Shown one piece after another: positions 45,825 to 55,625 of a stretch of DNA of 64,000 nt. Under the pieces are notes generated by a model. That model was not told the DNA's origin and ran no database searches. It saw nothing but the letters and a program-made list of their open reading frames with translations. Numbering within the stretch: position 1 is the stretch's first letter; each line of letters opens with the position of its first letter. The stretch comes from Parachlamydiales bacterium (GTDB lineage: Bacteria > Chlamydiota > Chlamydiia > Chlamydiales > Rhabdochlamydiaceae): assembly GCA_023265455.1 (NCBI GenBank), contig JAHFTQ010000005.1:99045-163044 (forward strand), written 5' to 3'. The translations under genes and the position numbers were made by a program.

Positions 45825-47330
45825 TTGAAAAAGATGCGATTTTTATTAATGATTTGCCTAGGAGTCTGTTCTGCCCTTTTAGGAGGAGGAATTCCTCTAG
45901 AAGAGGGCCTTTCGGTTGATACTTTGGACAATGGAGTACAAATTTGGCTCAAAGAGCAGTCTGTCCCCAGCCAATCGATTTCATGCAGGATCGTTGCAAA
46001 AGAATCTCAGGAAGGACTGCCTCAAGTGTTCTCCATGGATTGTCCTGTCGAGGCTTTTGAAGATGAGCTCTTTTGTCTGATTGACACCTGTAAAGGCTCT
46101 CTTGCCAAGGAAGAAGAGAGCAACTTGGCTATTGTGGCAGTGGGCGATTTTGACAAGCATCAACTCAGTGGTTTTCTTGCGCAAGCTTTTCAGGTTTTTG
46201 CAAAGCGGCGTCCTGTAACCACCACGGGTTCTCTTACCCTTAACCCCTCATCTCAGGCAGATAAAATTTTCCTTTCGCTTTATTATCATAATGCGCTCCA
46301 AGAGCTGAAAACCGATCAAGATATGAAGAGGCTTTGGACGATCTATTTACTTCAAGCGATGGTCCAAGAGCGGTTTCGAAAAGTGATCACGGATGAAGGA
46401 GGACAGGCTTTGGCGTCTGCGGAAGTCAAATATGTGCTTCCAGCAACTCACAGTATGATGCAAAGTCGGCTCTTTCCTCATCACGATCCTGCTCTTGTTC
46501 TCACAAAATGTCTTCATGCTCTCCAAGAGATCAAAAAGAGTGGATTTTCTGATTTGGAATTATCGGGTGCCAAGGCTCAGTTACAGAATAAGCTATCACT
46601 TTTTTATCAACGCAGTCCCAATAATGCTGTTCTCGCAGATCACCTGGCTTCCCATTTTGCATTTGGTGCAGGATGCCCGGATTACACGGTATTTATGACG
46701 ATGTCGTTTAAAATCATCGGAGATCTTGAAATGCAAGATGTTCATGCGATCTTGGGCGAGACTTTTAAAGACGCAGATCGGCGTGTCAGGGTCACAGCTC
46801 CTTCTAGTATTGATATTCCTGAAGCTCCCCTTCTGGCTGCCTTAGAGGGATACAAAACGGATGGAATTATCTTGGTTCCTGGCTCTCAAGAAACCAAAAG
46901 CGATGTTTTTGCCCAACTTCCCCTGACAACAGCCGAAGCTAAACTCATCTATGAGCTCATCGATAACCTAGGTAAAAAGAGTAAGGCGGCTCTTTTGTTC
47001 AATACGGGGACCATGTTAAAGCTAGGTGAAGATATTCAACATATCCATCCTCTCCGGTTTTTAGAAGTCGTTTTTACAAATCCTGATCTCAAAGAGTCGA
47101 TGGAAAAAGTTCTCAATGACCATTTCAAATGGGATGGGTTTTTGAATGGATCGTTTGGGCAGCGGGGATTTGCTGATAAGATGAGGCATGAATTTAATCG
47201 CAACAATCTTTTCCCTTATGTCTTAGGTTTTTCACAAGCTGTCAAGGCTCATCCTGACCAAATCCGCACTTTATTTGAAAAACAAGAATGGGACAAATTG
47301 GTCATCTACCTGATCAAGCTGAAGAATTAG
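45825..47330 (+). CDS. M16 (insulinase)-like protein lacking the catalytic motif
   Basis: Signal peptide, VDTLDNGVQIWLKEQSVPSQSISCRIVA like M16 N-terminus, no HxxEH found in the translation; DHLASHFAFG, PDLKESMEKVLND. Confidence 0.6.
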   Translation: MKKMRFLLMICLGVCSALLGGGIPLEEGLSVDTLDNGVQIWLKEQSVPSQSISCRIVAKESQEGLPQVFSMDCPVEAFEDELFCLIDTCKGSLAKEEESNLAIVAVGDFDKHQLSGFLAQAFQVFAKRRPVTTTGSLTLNPSSQADKIFLSLYYHNALQELKTDQDMKRLWTIYLLQAMVQERFRKVITDEGGQALASAEVKYVLPATHSMMQSRLFPHHDPALVLTKCLHALQEIKKSGFSDLELSGAKAQLQNKLSLFYQRSPNNAVLADHLASHFAFGAGCPDYTVFMTMSFKIIGDLEMQDVHAILGETFKDADRRVRVTAPSSIDIPEAPLLAALEGYKTDGIILVPGSQETKSDVFAQLPLTTAEAKLIYELIDNLGKKSKAALLFNTGTMLKLGEDIQHIHPLRFLEVVFTNPDLKESMEKVLNDHFKWDGFLNGSFGQRGFADKMRHEFNRNNLFPYVLGFSQAVKAHPDQIRTLFEKQEWDKLVIYLIKLKN

Positions 47331-47378
47331 CACTAGGTTGACGTTTAACTTTATTTCTTTTAAGAGGAAGTAAGGAAT

Positions 47379-49238
47379 ATGGACGAACGGCAACCAATTA
47401 ATTATATTTATTTTGGGATTCTTTTTGTTCTGCTTGCATTTGTGCATATTTATCACCTTTTTTTAATCGAAGGCTCTCCGCTATTCCATCGGTGGTTTTA
47501 TGTGTTTTGTTCGATAGGGCAATGTTTTCTGGAAATCGGGGCGCTGGTTGTGATCAACCGTTTTCTGGCTCGCTATTTCAAGAGAGGCATTAATGAAATT
47601 TTTATCGTTCTGACATTTTTGCTGTTTTTAGCCCACCTCGTTGATTTTCCGATGATCCGTATCTTAGGGATGACCATCTGGTATGTTTTTGATTTTATTT
47701 TTGCTGAAAGTCTTGAGAATTTCATCGAGATGCTTTACGCCACTAATTTATCCATCATGTCTTGGATTTTGGCAGGTGTGGCATTGCTCGTTCTTCCTGT
47801 TTTGGGGGTTCTTTTTTTTCGTTTGGGAGAGAGATGGTCAAGAAAAAAATCTTTGAAGTTGAATGACTCGACTCTGGGGATCAGTCTTGTTGTGGGGTTA
47901 GTCGCGCTGACGCTGGTAGATGGTCTGGCGTATCGGCTCATAGCACCTAAGGAAAATAGTCACTATTTGAAAGCGCTTCCTTGGAAAACCACACTCTTTT
48001 CTGAGACTAAACTGACATTGAAAGTGGGGCGTCTGAAAGGTTCTTCTTCTGAGACAGCGCAGCAGGCAGTGCTCACTGAGCTGTCTCTCAAAGCTGTCCG
48101 TCGGCCCAATATTTTTCTATTTGTTGCAGAGAGCTTGCGCGATGACGTTTTGACAAAGGATGTGGCTCCGGCGCTTGCCAAGTTCAAAGCTAAAAATAGG
48201 GCGTGCTGCCACTCTTTATCTGCAGCCAATGGAACACATCTATCGTGGTTTTCTCTGTTTCATAGTGTCTATCCTTTTTATTGGGGGGAGCGTCATCCCG
48301 GGTCTTGGAAATCAGGAAGCTTGCCGCTTCAAATCTTGAAAAAATCGGGCTACAAAGTTCATGTCTATTCGGCTTCACGGTTGAGGTATTACCAGATGGA
48401 CGAGAGGCTCTTTGGAAAAGAGCACGAGTTGGCAGACACATTTCAGGTATTTGGATTAGACGCTGCACAAGAAAATCATGAAAATGATTCGGCATGTATG
48501 TCGGCTCTCATGCAAGATCTTGATAAATCTAAGGAAGGACATCTTTTTATCGTCTTTTTAGACTCAACTCACTTTGGCTACAGCTGGCCGTCACACGAGG
48601 CACTAGAGCCTGCTCCCTCCGAAATTGACTATCTCAAAATCGCCTACTCTAACGAACAAGCTGAAAGTGTCAAAACGAGGTACCGTAATGCTGTTCATTT
48701 TGTCGATAGCCTTTTCGGCAGATTTTGGAAAAAACTTAAACAAAGCCCCGCAGGAAAAGAGGCTGTCGTTGTCTTTACGGGAGATCATGGGGAGGAGTTT
48801 TTTGAAGAGGGGCGTATGTTTCATGCCTCTAATTTGAACACGATGCAAACCCACGTTCCGATTTATTACCGCCTAGGTTCTAAAAAATCTCACGCTAACG
48901 AACTCTCTTCTCATCTCGATATTTTCCCCACCCTCTTGCACCATGTTTTTGGCAAGGAAGTCTGTGAAGAATGGTTCGATGGAGAGTCCCTTTTAAAGCC
49001 TAGGCGGAAAAATTTTGTTATTTCAACACGCTATAACGCGAGCAGAGCTCCCTATGAATTTTTGATCCATAATGGAAAAAAACAGCTCATTGCTAGGTTC
49101 AAAGATCGCAGCAATATTTTGAACTCACGGGCTCTTGAAGTCGTTGCCTGCCGAGACGAGAATGATCAACCGTTAGACTTAAAGCTAGAACATATTCAAA
49201 GCGAGTTTCAAGAACCTTTAGAGGTTTTATTCAGATGA
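47379..49238 (+). CDS. Membrane sulfatase/phosphoethanolamine-transferase-like protein
   Basis: Five N-terminal TM helices; RRPNIFLFVAESLRDDVL, VVFTGDHGEEFFEEGRMFHASNLN. Confidence 0.85.
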   Translation: MDERQPINYIYFGILFVLLAFVHIYHLFLIEGSPLFHRWFYVFCSIGQCFLEIGALVVINRFLARYFKRGINEIFIVLTFLLFLAHLVDFPMIRILGMTIWYVFDFIFAESLENFIEMLYATNLSIMSWILAGVALLVLPVLGVLFFRLGERWSRKKSLKLNDSTLGISLVVGLVALTLVDGLAYRLIAPKENSHYLKALPWKTTLFSETKLTLKVGRLKGSSSETAQQAVLTELSLKAVRRPNIFLFVAESLRDDVLTKDVAPALAKFKAKNRACCHSLSAANGTHLSWFSLFHSVYPFYWGERHPGSWKSGSLPLQILKKSGYKVHVYSASRLRYYQMDERLFGKEHELADTFQVFGLDAAQENHENDSACMSALMQDLDKSKEGHLFIVFLDSTHFGYSWPSHEALEPAPSEIDYLKIAYSNEQAESVKTRYRNAVHFVDSLFGRFWKKLKQSPAGKEAVVVFTGDHGEEFFEEGRMFHASNLNTMQTHVPIYYRLGSKKSHANELSSHLDIFPTLLHHVFGKEVCEEWFDGESLLKPRRKNFVISTRYNASRAPYEFLIHNGKKQLIARFKDRSNILNSRALEVVACRDENDQPLDLKLEHIQSEFQEPLEVLFR

Positions 49239-50071
49239 AGAAAATCGCCATAGCCACGGGGATTTTTCTTGCAGTGATAGCGGCCTCGGTATGGTTTTTA
49301 CGCGGCATAGATATCGATGTTTTACATCCGATGGGAATGATTGCGCTGAAGCAGCGGAGCTTAATCTATACCTCCACTCTACTCATGTTAATCGTTGTGA
49401 TCCCCGTGTTTATCTTAGCCGTTGTGATTGCATGGAAGTACCGCGCGAGCAACACAAAAGCCAAGTATACTCCTGATTGGGACAATAGCATTCTTGCTGA
49501 GTGTATATGGTGGGGTTTTCCTCTGGCGATCATTGTGATCTTGTCAGTGGTTGTCTGGAAAAGCAGTCATGAACTCGATCCCTTCAAGCCTATAGAGTCC
49601 AGTGCAAAACCCCTCACAATCCAGGTGGTCGCGCTCCAGTGGAAATGGCTCTTTATTTATCCTGAGCAAAATATTGCCACTGTCAATTTTATTCAGTTTC
49701 CTGAAAAAACCCCTCTTAATTTTGAAATCACAGCAGATGCTCCGATGAATTCCTTTTGGATTCCTAAGCTAGGTGGGCAAATTTATGCGATGTCGGGGAT
49801 GAAAACCAAGCTTCATTTGATTGCCAATGAAGTCGGTACCTTTAGAGGATCTTCTGCTAATTTAAGCGGAGAAGGCTTTGCGGGGATGATATTTACGGCT
49901 AAAGCCAGCGAGGCAGCTGATTTTGATAAGTGGGTTCGCTCCATTCAGAAGTCTTCCCCTTCTCTTAACTTAGAGATGTATCATCAATTAGCTAAGCCCA
50001 GTAGCAACAACCCTGTAGCTTCCTACCAATTACAGGCAGAAGATTTATTCGAACAGATTGTGAGGAAGTAA
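49235..50071 (+). CDS. cyoA: Cytochrome o ubiquinol oxidase subunit II
   Basis: Two TM helices; VVALQWKWLFIYPEQNIATVN, PMNSFWIPKLGGQIYAMSGMKTKLHLIANE. Confidence 0.93.
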   Translation: MKKIAIATGIFLAVIAASVWFLRGIDIDVLHPMGMIALKQRSLIYTSTLLMLIVVIPVFILAVVIAWKYRASNTKAKYTPDWDNSILAECIWWGFPLAIIVILSVVVWKSSHELDPFKPIESSAKPLTIQVVALQWKWLFIYPEQNIATVNFIQFPEKTPLNFEITADAPMNSFWIPKLGGQIYAMSGMKTKLHLIANEVGTFRGSSANLSGEGFAGMIFTAKASEAADFDKWVRSIQKSSPSLNLEMYHQLAKPSSNNPVASYQLQAEDLFEQIVRK

Positions 50072-50072
50072 A

Positions 50073-50236
50073 AAGTAAGTCCGCTGAAATATTTGTAAGA
50101 AATTTCATGCCTATTTTCGATGAGATTTCATGCGAAACGACGCGGACAGTGTCGGTAGACACGGCCAAGGAGATAAGCATGAAAGATCGCGAAAAGAGAC
50201 ATGAAATTTCTTACAAATATTTCGGAGGGCTTACTT
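50073..50236. repeat. Long intergenic inverted repeat (hairpin) between cyoA and cyoB
   Basis: aagtaagtccgctgaaatatttgtaagaaatttcatg pairs with catgaaatttcttacaaatatttcggagggcttactt; inner arms partly complementary. Confidence 0.96.
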
Positions 50237-50238
50237 AA

Positions 50239-52194
50239 ATGTTGGGGAGATTAACGCTAGAGGCTTTCAAGCATGATCCCATAGAATATGGGGCCGGATT
50301 GATGATGGTGCTCGCTGCTATCTTAGCTTCTGCACTGCTGTTTTATACGAAAAGATGGAAATGGCTATGGCATGAATGGCTGACCTCTCTTGATCCCAAA
50401 AAAGTGGGAGTCATGTACATCACTGTGGCCGCGGTCATGCTGTTCAAAGGGCTCGTCGATGGATTTATGATGCGCGCTCAGCAAATGCTGTCGGTGGGAG
50501 ATGCGCACGGCTATTTATCACCCTCTCATTTTCAGCAACTTTTTACAGCTCACGGCACCACCATGATTTTTTTCGTCGGCATGGGAATCGTCTTTGGGCT
50601 GATGAATTTAATTATCCCCCTTCAAATCGGCGCGCGAGATGTCGCGTTTCCGTTTTTAAATTCACTCAGTTTTTGGTTGTTTGCCGTCGCCGCTGTGCTG
50701 GTCAATGTCTCTTTAGTCATCGGGAACTTTTCTGGAGCGGGATGGCTTGCCTATCCGCCTCTTTCAGGTTTGCAGTATAACCCCGGCGTAGGAATCGATT
50801 ATTGGATATGGTCACTGCAAATTGCAGGTGTCGGCTCCCTCATGGGGGGCATCAACTTTTTAGTCACGATTTTTAAGATGCGCTGCCCTGGAATGACCCT
50901 CATGAAAATGCCGATCTTTGTGTGGAGCGCCCTGGGGAGCATCATTTTGATCCTTTTTGCTTTCCCTGTTTTGACAGCTACTCTGGGAATGCTCTCTTTG
51001 GATCGGTATCTGGGAATGCATTTTTTCACCCCAGAGGCTGGAGGCAGCCCTATGATGTTTGTCAATCTCATCTGGGCCTGGGGGCATCCCGAAGTCTATA
51101 TTCTCATTCTCCCTGCATTCGGCGTCTTTTCTGAAGTGGTGCCCACGTTTTCTCAAAAACGGCTCTTTGGTTATGTTTCCATGGTGTGGGCTCTCGTTGC
51201 GATCGTCTTTTTATCTTTCATTGTCTGGCTGCACCATTTTTTCACCATGGGAGCAGGACCTAACGTCAATGCCTTCTTTGGCATCATGACGATGCTGATT
51301 GCGATTCCGACCGGTGTAAAAATTTTCAACTGGCTCTTTACCATGGTGAGAGGACGCGTCCACTTTACAACACCGATGCTCTGGTTTTTAGGATTTGTTT
51401 TCCTATTCACTGTGGGAGGTATGGCAGGTGTGCTCATGTCGGTTCCTCCTGCTGACTTTCAAGTCCACAATAGTTTATTTTTAATCGCCCATTTCCACTC
51501 GATGATTATCCCCGGTGTGGTTTTTGGTTTTTTCGCGGCCTTTACCTACTGGTTTCCCAAGTTCACAGGTTTTAAATTGAATGAAAAAATTGGCAGGTAC
51601 GCCTGTTTTTGTTGGACTGCAGGATTCTTCATTGCTTTTATGCCGCTCTATCTCCTGGGACTCATGGGAGCGACACGGCGTCTGGATCACTACGATGCAG
51701 CGACGGGATGGCAGCCGTTATTTATTGTCGCAGGAATTGGAGCTGCGATCATTTTTTGTGCGATGTCTCTTCAGATTCTTCAGATCATCATCAGCATTCG
51801 GCAGCGCAAACAAAATCTAGATAGGGCGGGCGATCCTTGGAATGGGAGAACACTCGAGTGGTCCACCCCATCACCTCCACCTTTTTACAATTTTGCCCAT
51901 GAGCCTCACGTCAACGAGCGGGATGCTTTTTGGGTGCAAAAGCAGCTTAAAACTGTCAAAAATCCCCCCTACGAACCGATTCATCTTCCCAAGAACTCCC
52001 CCATGGGACTCATCATTGCGACCTTTAGTTTTATCTTGGGATTTGCTTTAACATGGTATATGTGGTGGCTAGCAATCCTGACTCTCCTTGGCATTATTGT
52101 GTGCACGATCATCCGACTGTCAGGAGAGGATGAAGAGATCACAGTTTCCGTCGCGGAAATTAAAAAAACAGAAGCGAGATATGGAAGACGTTGA
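50239..52194 (+). CDS. cyoB: Cytochrome o ubiquinol oxidase subunit I
   Basis: LFTAHGTTMIFFVGM, WAWGHPEVYILILPAFGVFSEV, WLHHFFTMG, LIAHFHSMIIPGVVFGFFAAFTYWFPK. Confidence 0.96.
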   Translation: MLGRLTLEAFKHDPIEYGAGLMMVLAAILASALLFYTKRWKWLWHEWLTSLDPKKVGVMYITVAAVMLFKGLVDGFMMRAQQMLSVGDAHGYLSPSHFQQLFTAHGTTMIFFVGMGIVFGLMNLIIPLQIGARDVAFPFLNSLSFWLFAVAAVLVNVSLVIGNFSGAGWLAYPPLSGLQYNPGVGIDYWIWSLQIAGVGSLMGGINFLVTIFKMRCPGMTLMKMPIFVWSALGSIILILFAFPVLTATLGMLSLDRYLGMHFFTPEAGGSPMMFVNLIWAWGHPEVYILILPAFGVFSEVVPTFSQKRLFGYVSMVWALVAIVFLSFIVWLHHFFTMGAGPNVNAFFGIMTMLIAIPTGVKIFNWLFTMVRGRVHFTTPMLWFLGFVFLFTVGGMAGVLMSVPPADFQVHNSLFLIAHFHSMIIPGVVFGFFAAFTYWFPKFTGFKLNEKIGRYACFCWTAGFFIAFMPLYLLGLMGATRRLDHYDAATGWQPLFIVAGIGAAIIFCAMSLQILQIIISIRQRKQNLDRAGDPWNGRTLEWSTPSPPPFYNFAHEPHVNERDAFWVQKQLKTVKNPPYEPIHLPKNSPMGLIIATFSFILGFALTWYMWWLAILTLLGIIVCTIIRLSGEDEEITVSVAEIKKTEARYGRR

Positions 52195-52726
52195 ATCTAA
52201 AACGCTTTTTGGTTTTTGGGTCTATCTCATGACCGACTGCATGTTGTTCGCAACTCTTTTTGCGACCTATGTGGTCTTGCACACCAAAGCCCCTGAGTTA
52301 TTTAACCTTCCTTTTGCTCTGACAGAAACGCTCATCTTACTCGTCAGCAGTTTTACCTGTGGACTCACGATGCTAGCGACGCATCGCAATCAGCCTTTGC
52401 AAGTGATTGCCTGGTTTGGAGTGACATGCTTATTAGGAATGGCCTTCTTAGCGATGGAGCTGACAGAATTTACCCACCTCGTTCGTGAAGGCAATAGCTG
52501 GCACAAAAACGGCTCTTTATCTGGCTATTTTACGCTTGTCGCCACCCATGGACTTCACATCTCCGTCGGGTTGCTATGGATGCTCTGTATGATGGTGCAG
52601 GTCTTTCGAAAAGGACTCGTCTCAGTTGTGCTTAGAAGACTCAAATGTCTAAGGCTCTTTTGGCATTTTTTAGATCTTGTGTGGATTTTTATCTTCACGA
52701 TCGTCTATTTGATGGGGGCAGGCTAA
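52181..52726 (+). CDS. cyoC: Cytochrome o ubiquinol oxidase subunit III
   Basis: FGFWVYLMTDCMLFATLFATYVVL, LVATHGLHISVGLLWM, FWHFLDLVWIFIFTIVYLMG. Confidence 0.93.
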   Translation: MEDVESKTLFGFWVYLMTDCMLFATLFATYVVLHTKAPELFNLPFALTETLILLVSSFTCGLTMLATHRNQPLQVIAWFGVTCLLGMAFLAMELTEFTHLVREGNSWHKNGSLSGYFTLVATHGLHISVGLLWMLCMMVQVFRKGLVSVVLRRLKCLRLFWHFLDLVWIFIFTIVYLMGAG

Positions 52727-53029
52727 ATGGAAACAGAGCAAGTGACTTTAAAGGCTTATCTCTGGGGATTTTTACTATCGCTAGTCCTCACTCTCATGGC
52801 TTATGGACTCGTTGTCAGACGGCTTCTCACCGGCCCGAGTTTATTGATGGCGATCATGGGCCTTGGGCTACTCCAGATGGTGGTGCAACTCCACTTTTTT
52901 TTCCATATGGGGAGTGAACCCAAACCCCGTTGGAATTTGATGATGTTTCTTTTTATGGCGCTCATCTTAGTGGTGATCGTTTTTGGATCTCTTTGGATTA
53001 TGTATAGCTTAAATTATGACATGCATTAA
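52727..53029 (+). CDS. cyoD: Cytochrome o ubiquinol oxidase subunit IV
   Basis: Three TM helices, QMVVQLHFFFHMG; position. Confidence 0.92.
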   Translation: METEQVTLKAYLWGFLLSLVLTLMAYGLVVRRLLTGPSLLMAIMGLGLLQMVVQLHFFFHMGSEPKPRWNLMMFLFMALILVVIVFGSLWIMYSLNYDMH

Positions 53030-53870
53030 AACGTATTTGCTTCTGACAAAACCGGGAATCATCATGGGCAATCTCATCACTACCGTGGGAGGATTTGCCC
53101 TGGCTTCGCGAGGTCATATCGACGGCCTCTTGCTGCTGCTGACACTGGCGGGCCTTGGCTTGGTGATTGCCTCTGCCTGCGTCTTCAACAACTACTTTGA
53201 TCGCAACATCGATGGAAAAATGAAAAGAACTCAAAATCGAGCGTTGGTGAAGGGATTGGTCTCTGGGAAAAACGCCATCTTTTTTGCATCCCTTCTGGGA
53301 ATCTGTGGCTTTTTGATTCTGATACAGTACACCAATGCGTTAGCTATCGGGGCCGCCTTGGTAGGATTTTTAGGATATGTCGTCCTCTATGGCATTTGTA
53401 AATACCGCACCAGCTATGGGACGTTGATCGGAAGTCTTTCCGGTGCCATGCCGCCTCTTGTCGGCTATCTGGCTGCGAGTCACCGTCTCGATGCAGGAGC
53501 GCTAATCCTCTTTACAATGATCGCTCTCTGGCAAATGCCCCATTTTTTTGCCATCGCGATGTACCGCTTAGATGATTACGCAGCAGCGGCCATTCCTGTG
53601 CTGCCTCTCAAAAAAGGAACGCATGCGACTAAGGTCCAGATGCTACTCTATGTGATCGCTTTTGCACTCACCAGTCTACTTCTAACAGCGCTCGGTTACA
53701 CCGGCTATGCTTACCTAACGGTTGCCGCACTACTCGGGGTGATTTGGCTAGCGCTTTCGATCCAAGGCTTTAAAACCTCCAACGATCCCCGCTGGGCGCG
53801 CAAGATGTTTGCTTGTTCACTAGTCACGGTCACAGTGCTGTGTATTGTGATGTCCTTGGACGCTGTTTAG
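53016..53870 (+). CDS. cyoE: Protoheme IX farnesyltransferase
   Basis: LLLTKPGIIMGNLITTVGGF, NNYFDRNIDGKMKRTQNRALVKG, IALWQMPHFFAIAMYRLDDYAAAAIPVLP. Confidence 0.95.
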   Translation: MTCIKTYLLLTKPGIIMGNLITTVGGFALASRGHIDGLLLLLTLAGLGLVIASACVFNNYFDRNIDGKMKRTQNRALVKGLVSGKNAIFFASLLGICGFLILIQYTNALAIGAALVGFLGYVVLYGICKYRTSYGTLIGSLSGAMPPLVGYLAASHRLDAGALILFTMIALWQMPHFFAIAMYRLDDYAAAAIPVLPLKKGTHATKVQMLLYVIAFALTSLLLTALGYTGYAYLTVAALLGVIWLALSIQGFKTSNDPRWARKMFACSLVTVTVLCIVMSLDAV

Positions 53871-54294
53871 GGAATAGAGCTGCTAAATGATCGTAAGTCG
53901 TTAAAAGTATACAAGATATGGATTCGCCCAGAGCCCTTGTAGCTATCTGATCCTTCCAAGGAATTGCCTGTAAATGCCACCGCTGAGCCAAATATTCCGA
54001 TAGAGGTAGGGATAAAAGATTTGGAGCCGAGGTCACTAACCCGATTCTGTCCCAGTCAGATATATAGTAGGTTCTCAAAACATACGCTAGCGCTCTATTA
54101 AATACATCATTAGCGGTTGTTGCAATTGCCATCACAAAAGGATTGGGTGATTTGACGATATATCTGCTGACGGCATAGAAAGAGCCTGCCCTAACTACCG
54201 TTTCTACAATCCTCTGAGTCGACGGAATGAAAGGTGTCCAAAAAGAGGGGGGCCGGGTTCTTGGGCTATTCTGAGGACTGCATAAATCTGCCAT
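53830..54294 (-). CDS. Hypothetical protein
   Basis: 154-aa ORF convergent with cyoE; no family recognised. Confidence 0.5.
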   Translation of the reverse strand: MADLCSPQNSPRTRPPSFWTPFIPSTQRIVETVVRAGSFYAVSRYIVKSPNPFVMAIATTANDVFNRALAYVLRTYYISDWDRIGLVTSAPNLLSLPLSEYLAQRWHLQAIPWKDQIATRALGESISCILLTTYDHLAALFPKQRPRTSQYTAL

Positions 54295-54366
54295 AATGGA
54301 GCTCCTAGGTTAAATTTGAGAGCAGTATGGCAGGTTTGTCATTTTTATTGTATTCCCTTTGCATTT

Positions 54367-54410
54367 GGAGTATACTCCAGACTATAGTCTAAAAACCTGG
54401 AGTGTACTCC
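54367..54410. promoter_or_regulatory. Three palindromes upstream of ATPase gene
   Basis: GGAGTATACTCC (54367-54378), AGACTATAGTCT (54379-54390), GGAGTGTACTCC (54399-54410). Confidence 0.7.
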
Positions 54411-54412
54411 GT

Positions 54413-55624
54413 ATGTACCGTTTTATTACAGAAACCTTTCACCGTCTGATAGATAGCCTAGGCATATTCCAGACCCGGTACCTCTATCCTCTGTTTAATC
54501 TACGGAATAGGTTAACAGGGCTTGTGGGGCCTCGAGGAGTTGGTAAAACCACAATGTTACTCCAATTCATTAAAAATGAGCTATTTAAGGATGGTAAGAG
54601 CTTCTATTTTTCAGCGGATCTAGTCTATTTTCAACAAACCAGCTTGCTAGAGTTCGTGAGCAATCTACATCTAGTGGAGGGGTATCAAGTTGTTTTTATC
54701 GATGAAATTCATAAATACCAGGGTTGGAATCAAGAGTTAAAAAATCTTTATGATGCTTGTCCTTCCCTCAAAATCGTGTTCTCAGGCAGCTCCATGCTGG
54801 ATCTGGTCCAAGGGAGTCATGATCTTTCTCGCCGGGCCAAATTGTATCGTTTACAAGGGCTTTCTTTTAGAGAATATCTCAATTTTACGTTGAATCTCAA
54901 CCTTCAGCCGGTGTCTTTTCAAGAGATCCTTGAAAACCCAGCTGCAGCTCTGAGTCAATTGAAAGGGATTGGCAGAATTCTCCCTCATTTTGATGAGTAT
55001 TTAAAAAAGGGATACTATCCTTTTGTCTTTGAGGATCCTCACTCTTACTATGAAAAGATCTCCAGGGTCATTGAAAAAACGATTTTCGAAGATATCGCAA
55101 ATTACTACAATCTGAAAACTCCGAATCTCCAATATTTTAAAAGGTTGCTCATTTACCTGGCCTCTATCCCTCCTGGGGATGTCAATATGCACAATTTGGC
55201 AAAGAATTTGGGGATAGACCATAAGACGGTTGAGCACTATATCTCCATCTTAGCGGCTGTTGGCTTAGCGAGGGAAATGCGTCCTTATGAGGGCGGGAGC
55301 CCAGGTCTGAGGAAGCCTTCCAAAATTCTTCTTAATAACACCAATATTATGCATACACTTCAGCAGTACTTAGGCCAGCCTGTTTTAAAAGGGATGGAAC
55401 GCGAACTGTTCTTCATTCAATCTCTGCAAAATGCCGATATTGAAATTTTCTATTCCAAACAAGCCGATTACAGAACTCGCCAGGCTGTTTTTGAGATCGG
55501 AGGCAAAAATAAAACGAGCAGCCAGCTTAAAGAGGTAACGGAGCCTTCTTACTTAGTCAAAGACGATATTTTGCAACCACTGAAAGGAGAAATCCCTCTT
55601 TTCCTTTTCGGCTTTCTCTATTGA
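54413..55624 (+). CDS. AAA ATPase of the AAA_14/DUF4143 family
   Basis: Walker A LVGPRGVGKTTMLLQF, Walker B YQVVFIDEIHKYQGWNQELKNLYD, VFSGSSMLDL, RLQGLSFREYL; ATG 54413 preferred over TTG 54359. Confidence 0.9.
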   Translation: MYRFITETFHRLIDSLGIFQTRYLYPLFNLRNRLTGLVGPRGVGKTTMLLQFIKNELFKDGKSFYFSADLVYFQQTSLLEFVSNLHLVEGYQVVFIDEIHKYQGWNQELKNLYDACPSLKIVFSGSSMLDLVQGSHDLSRRAKLYRLQGLSFREYLNFTLNLNLQPVSFQEILENPAAALSQLKGIGRILPHFDEYLKKGYYPFVFEDPHSYYEKISRVIEKTIFEDIANYYNLKTPNLQYFKRLLIYLASIPPGDVNMHNLAKNLGIDHKTVEHYISILAAVGLAREMRPYEGGSPGLRKPSKILLNNTNIMHTLQQYLGQPVLKGMERELFFIQSLQNADIEIFYSKQADYRTRQAVFEIGGKNKTSSQLKEVTEPSYLVKDDILQPLKGEIPLFLFGFLY

Positions 55625-55625
55625 T

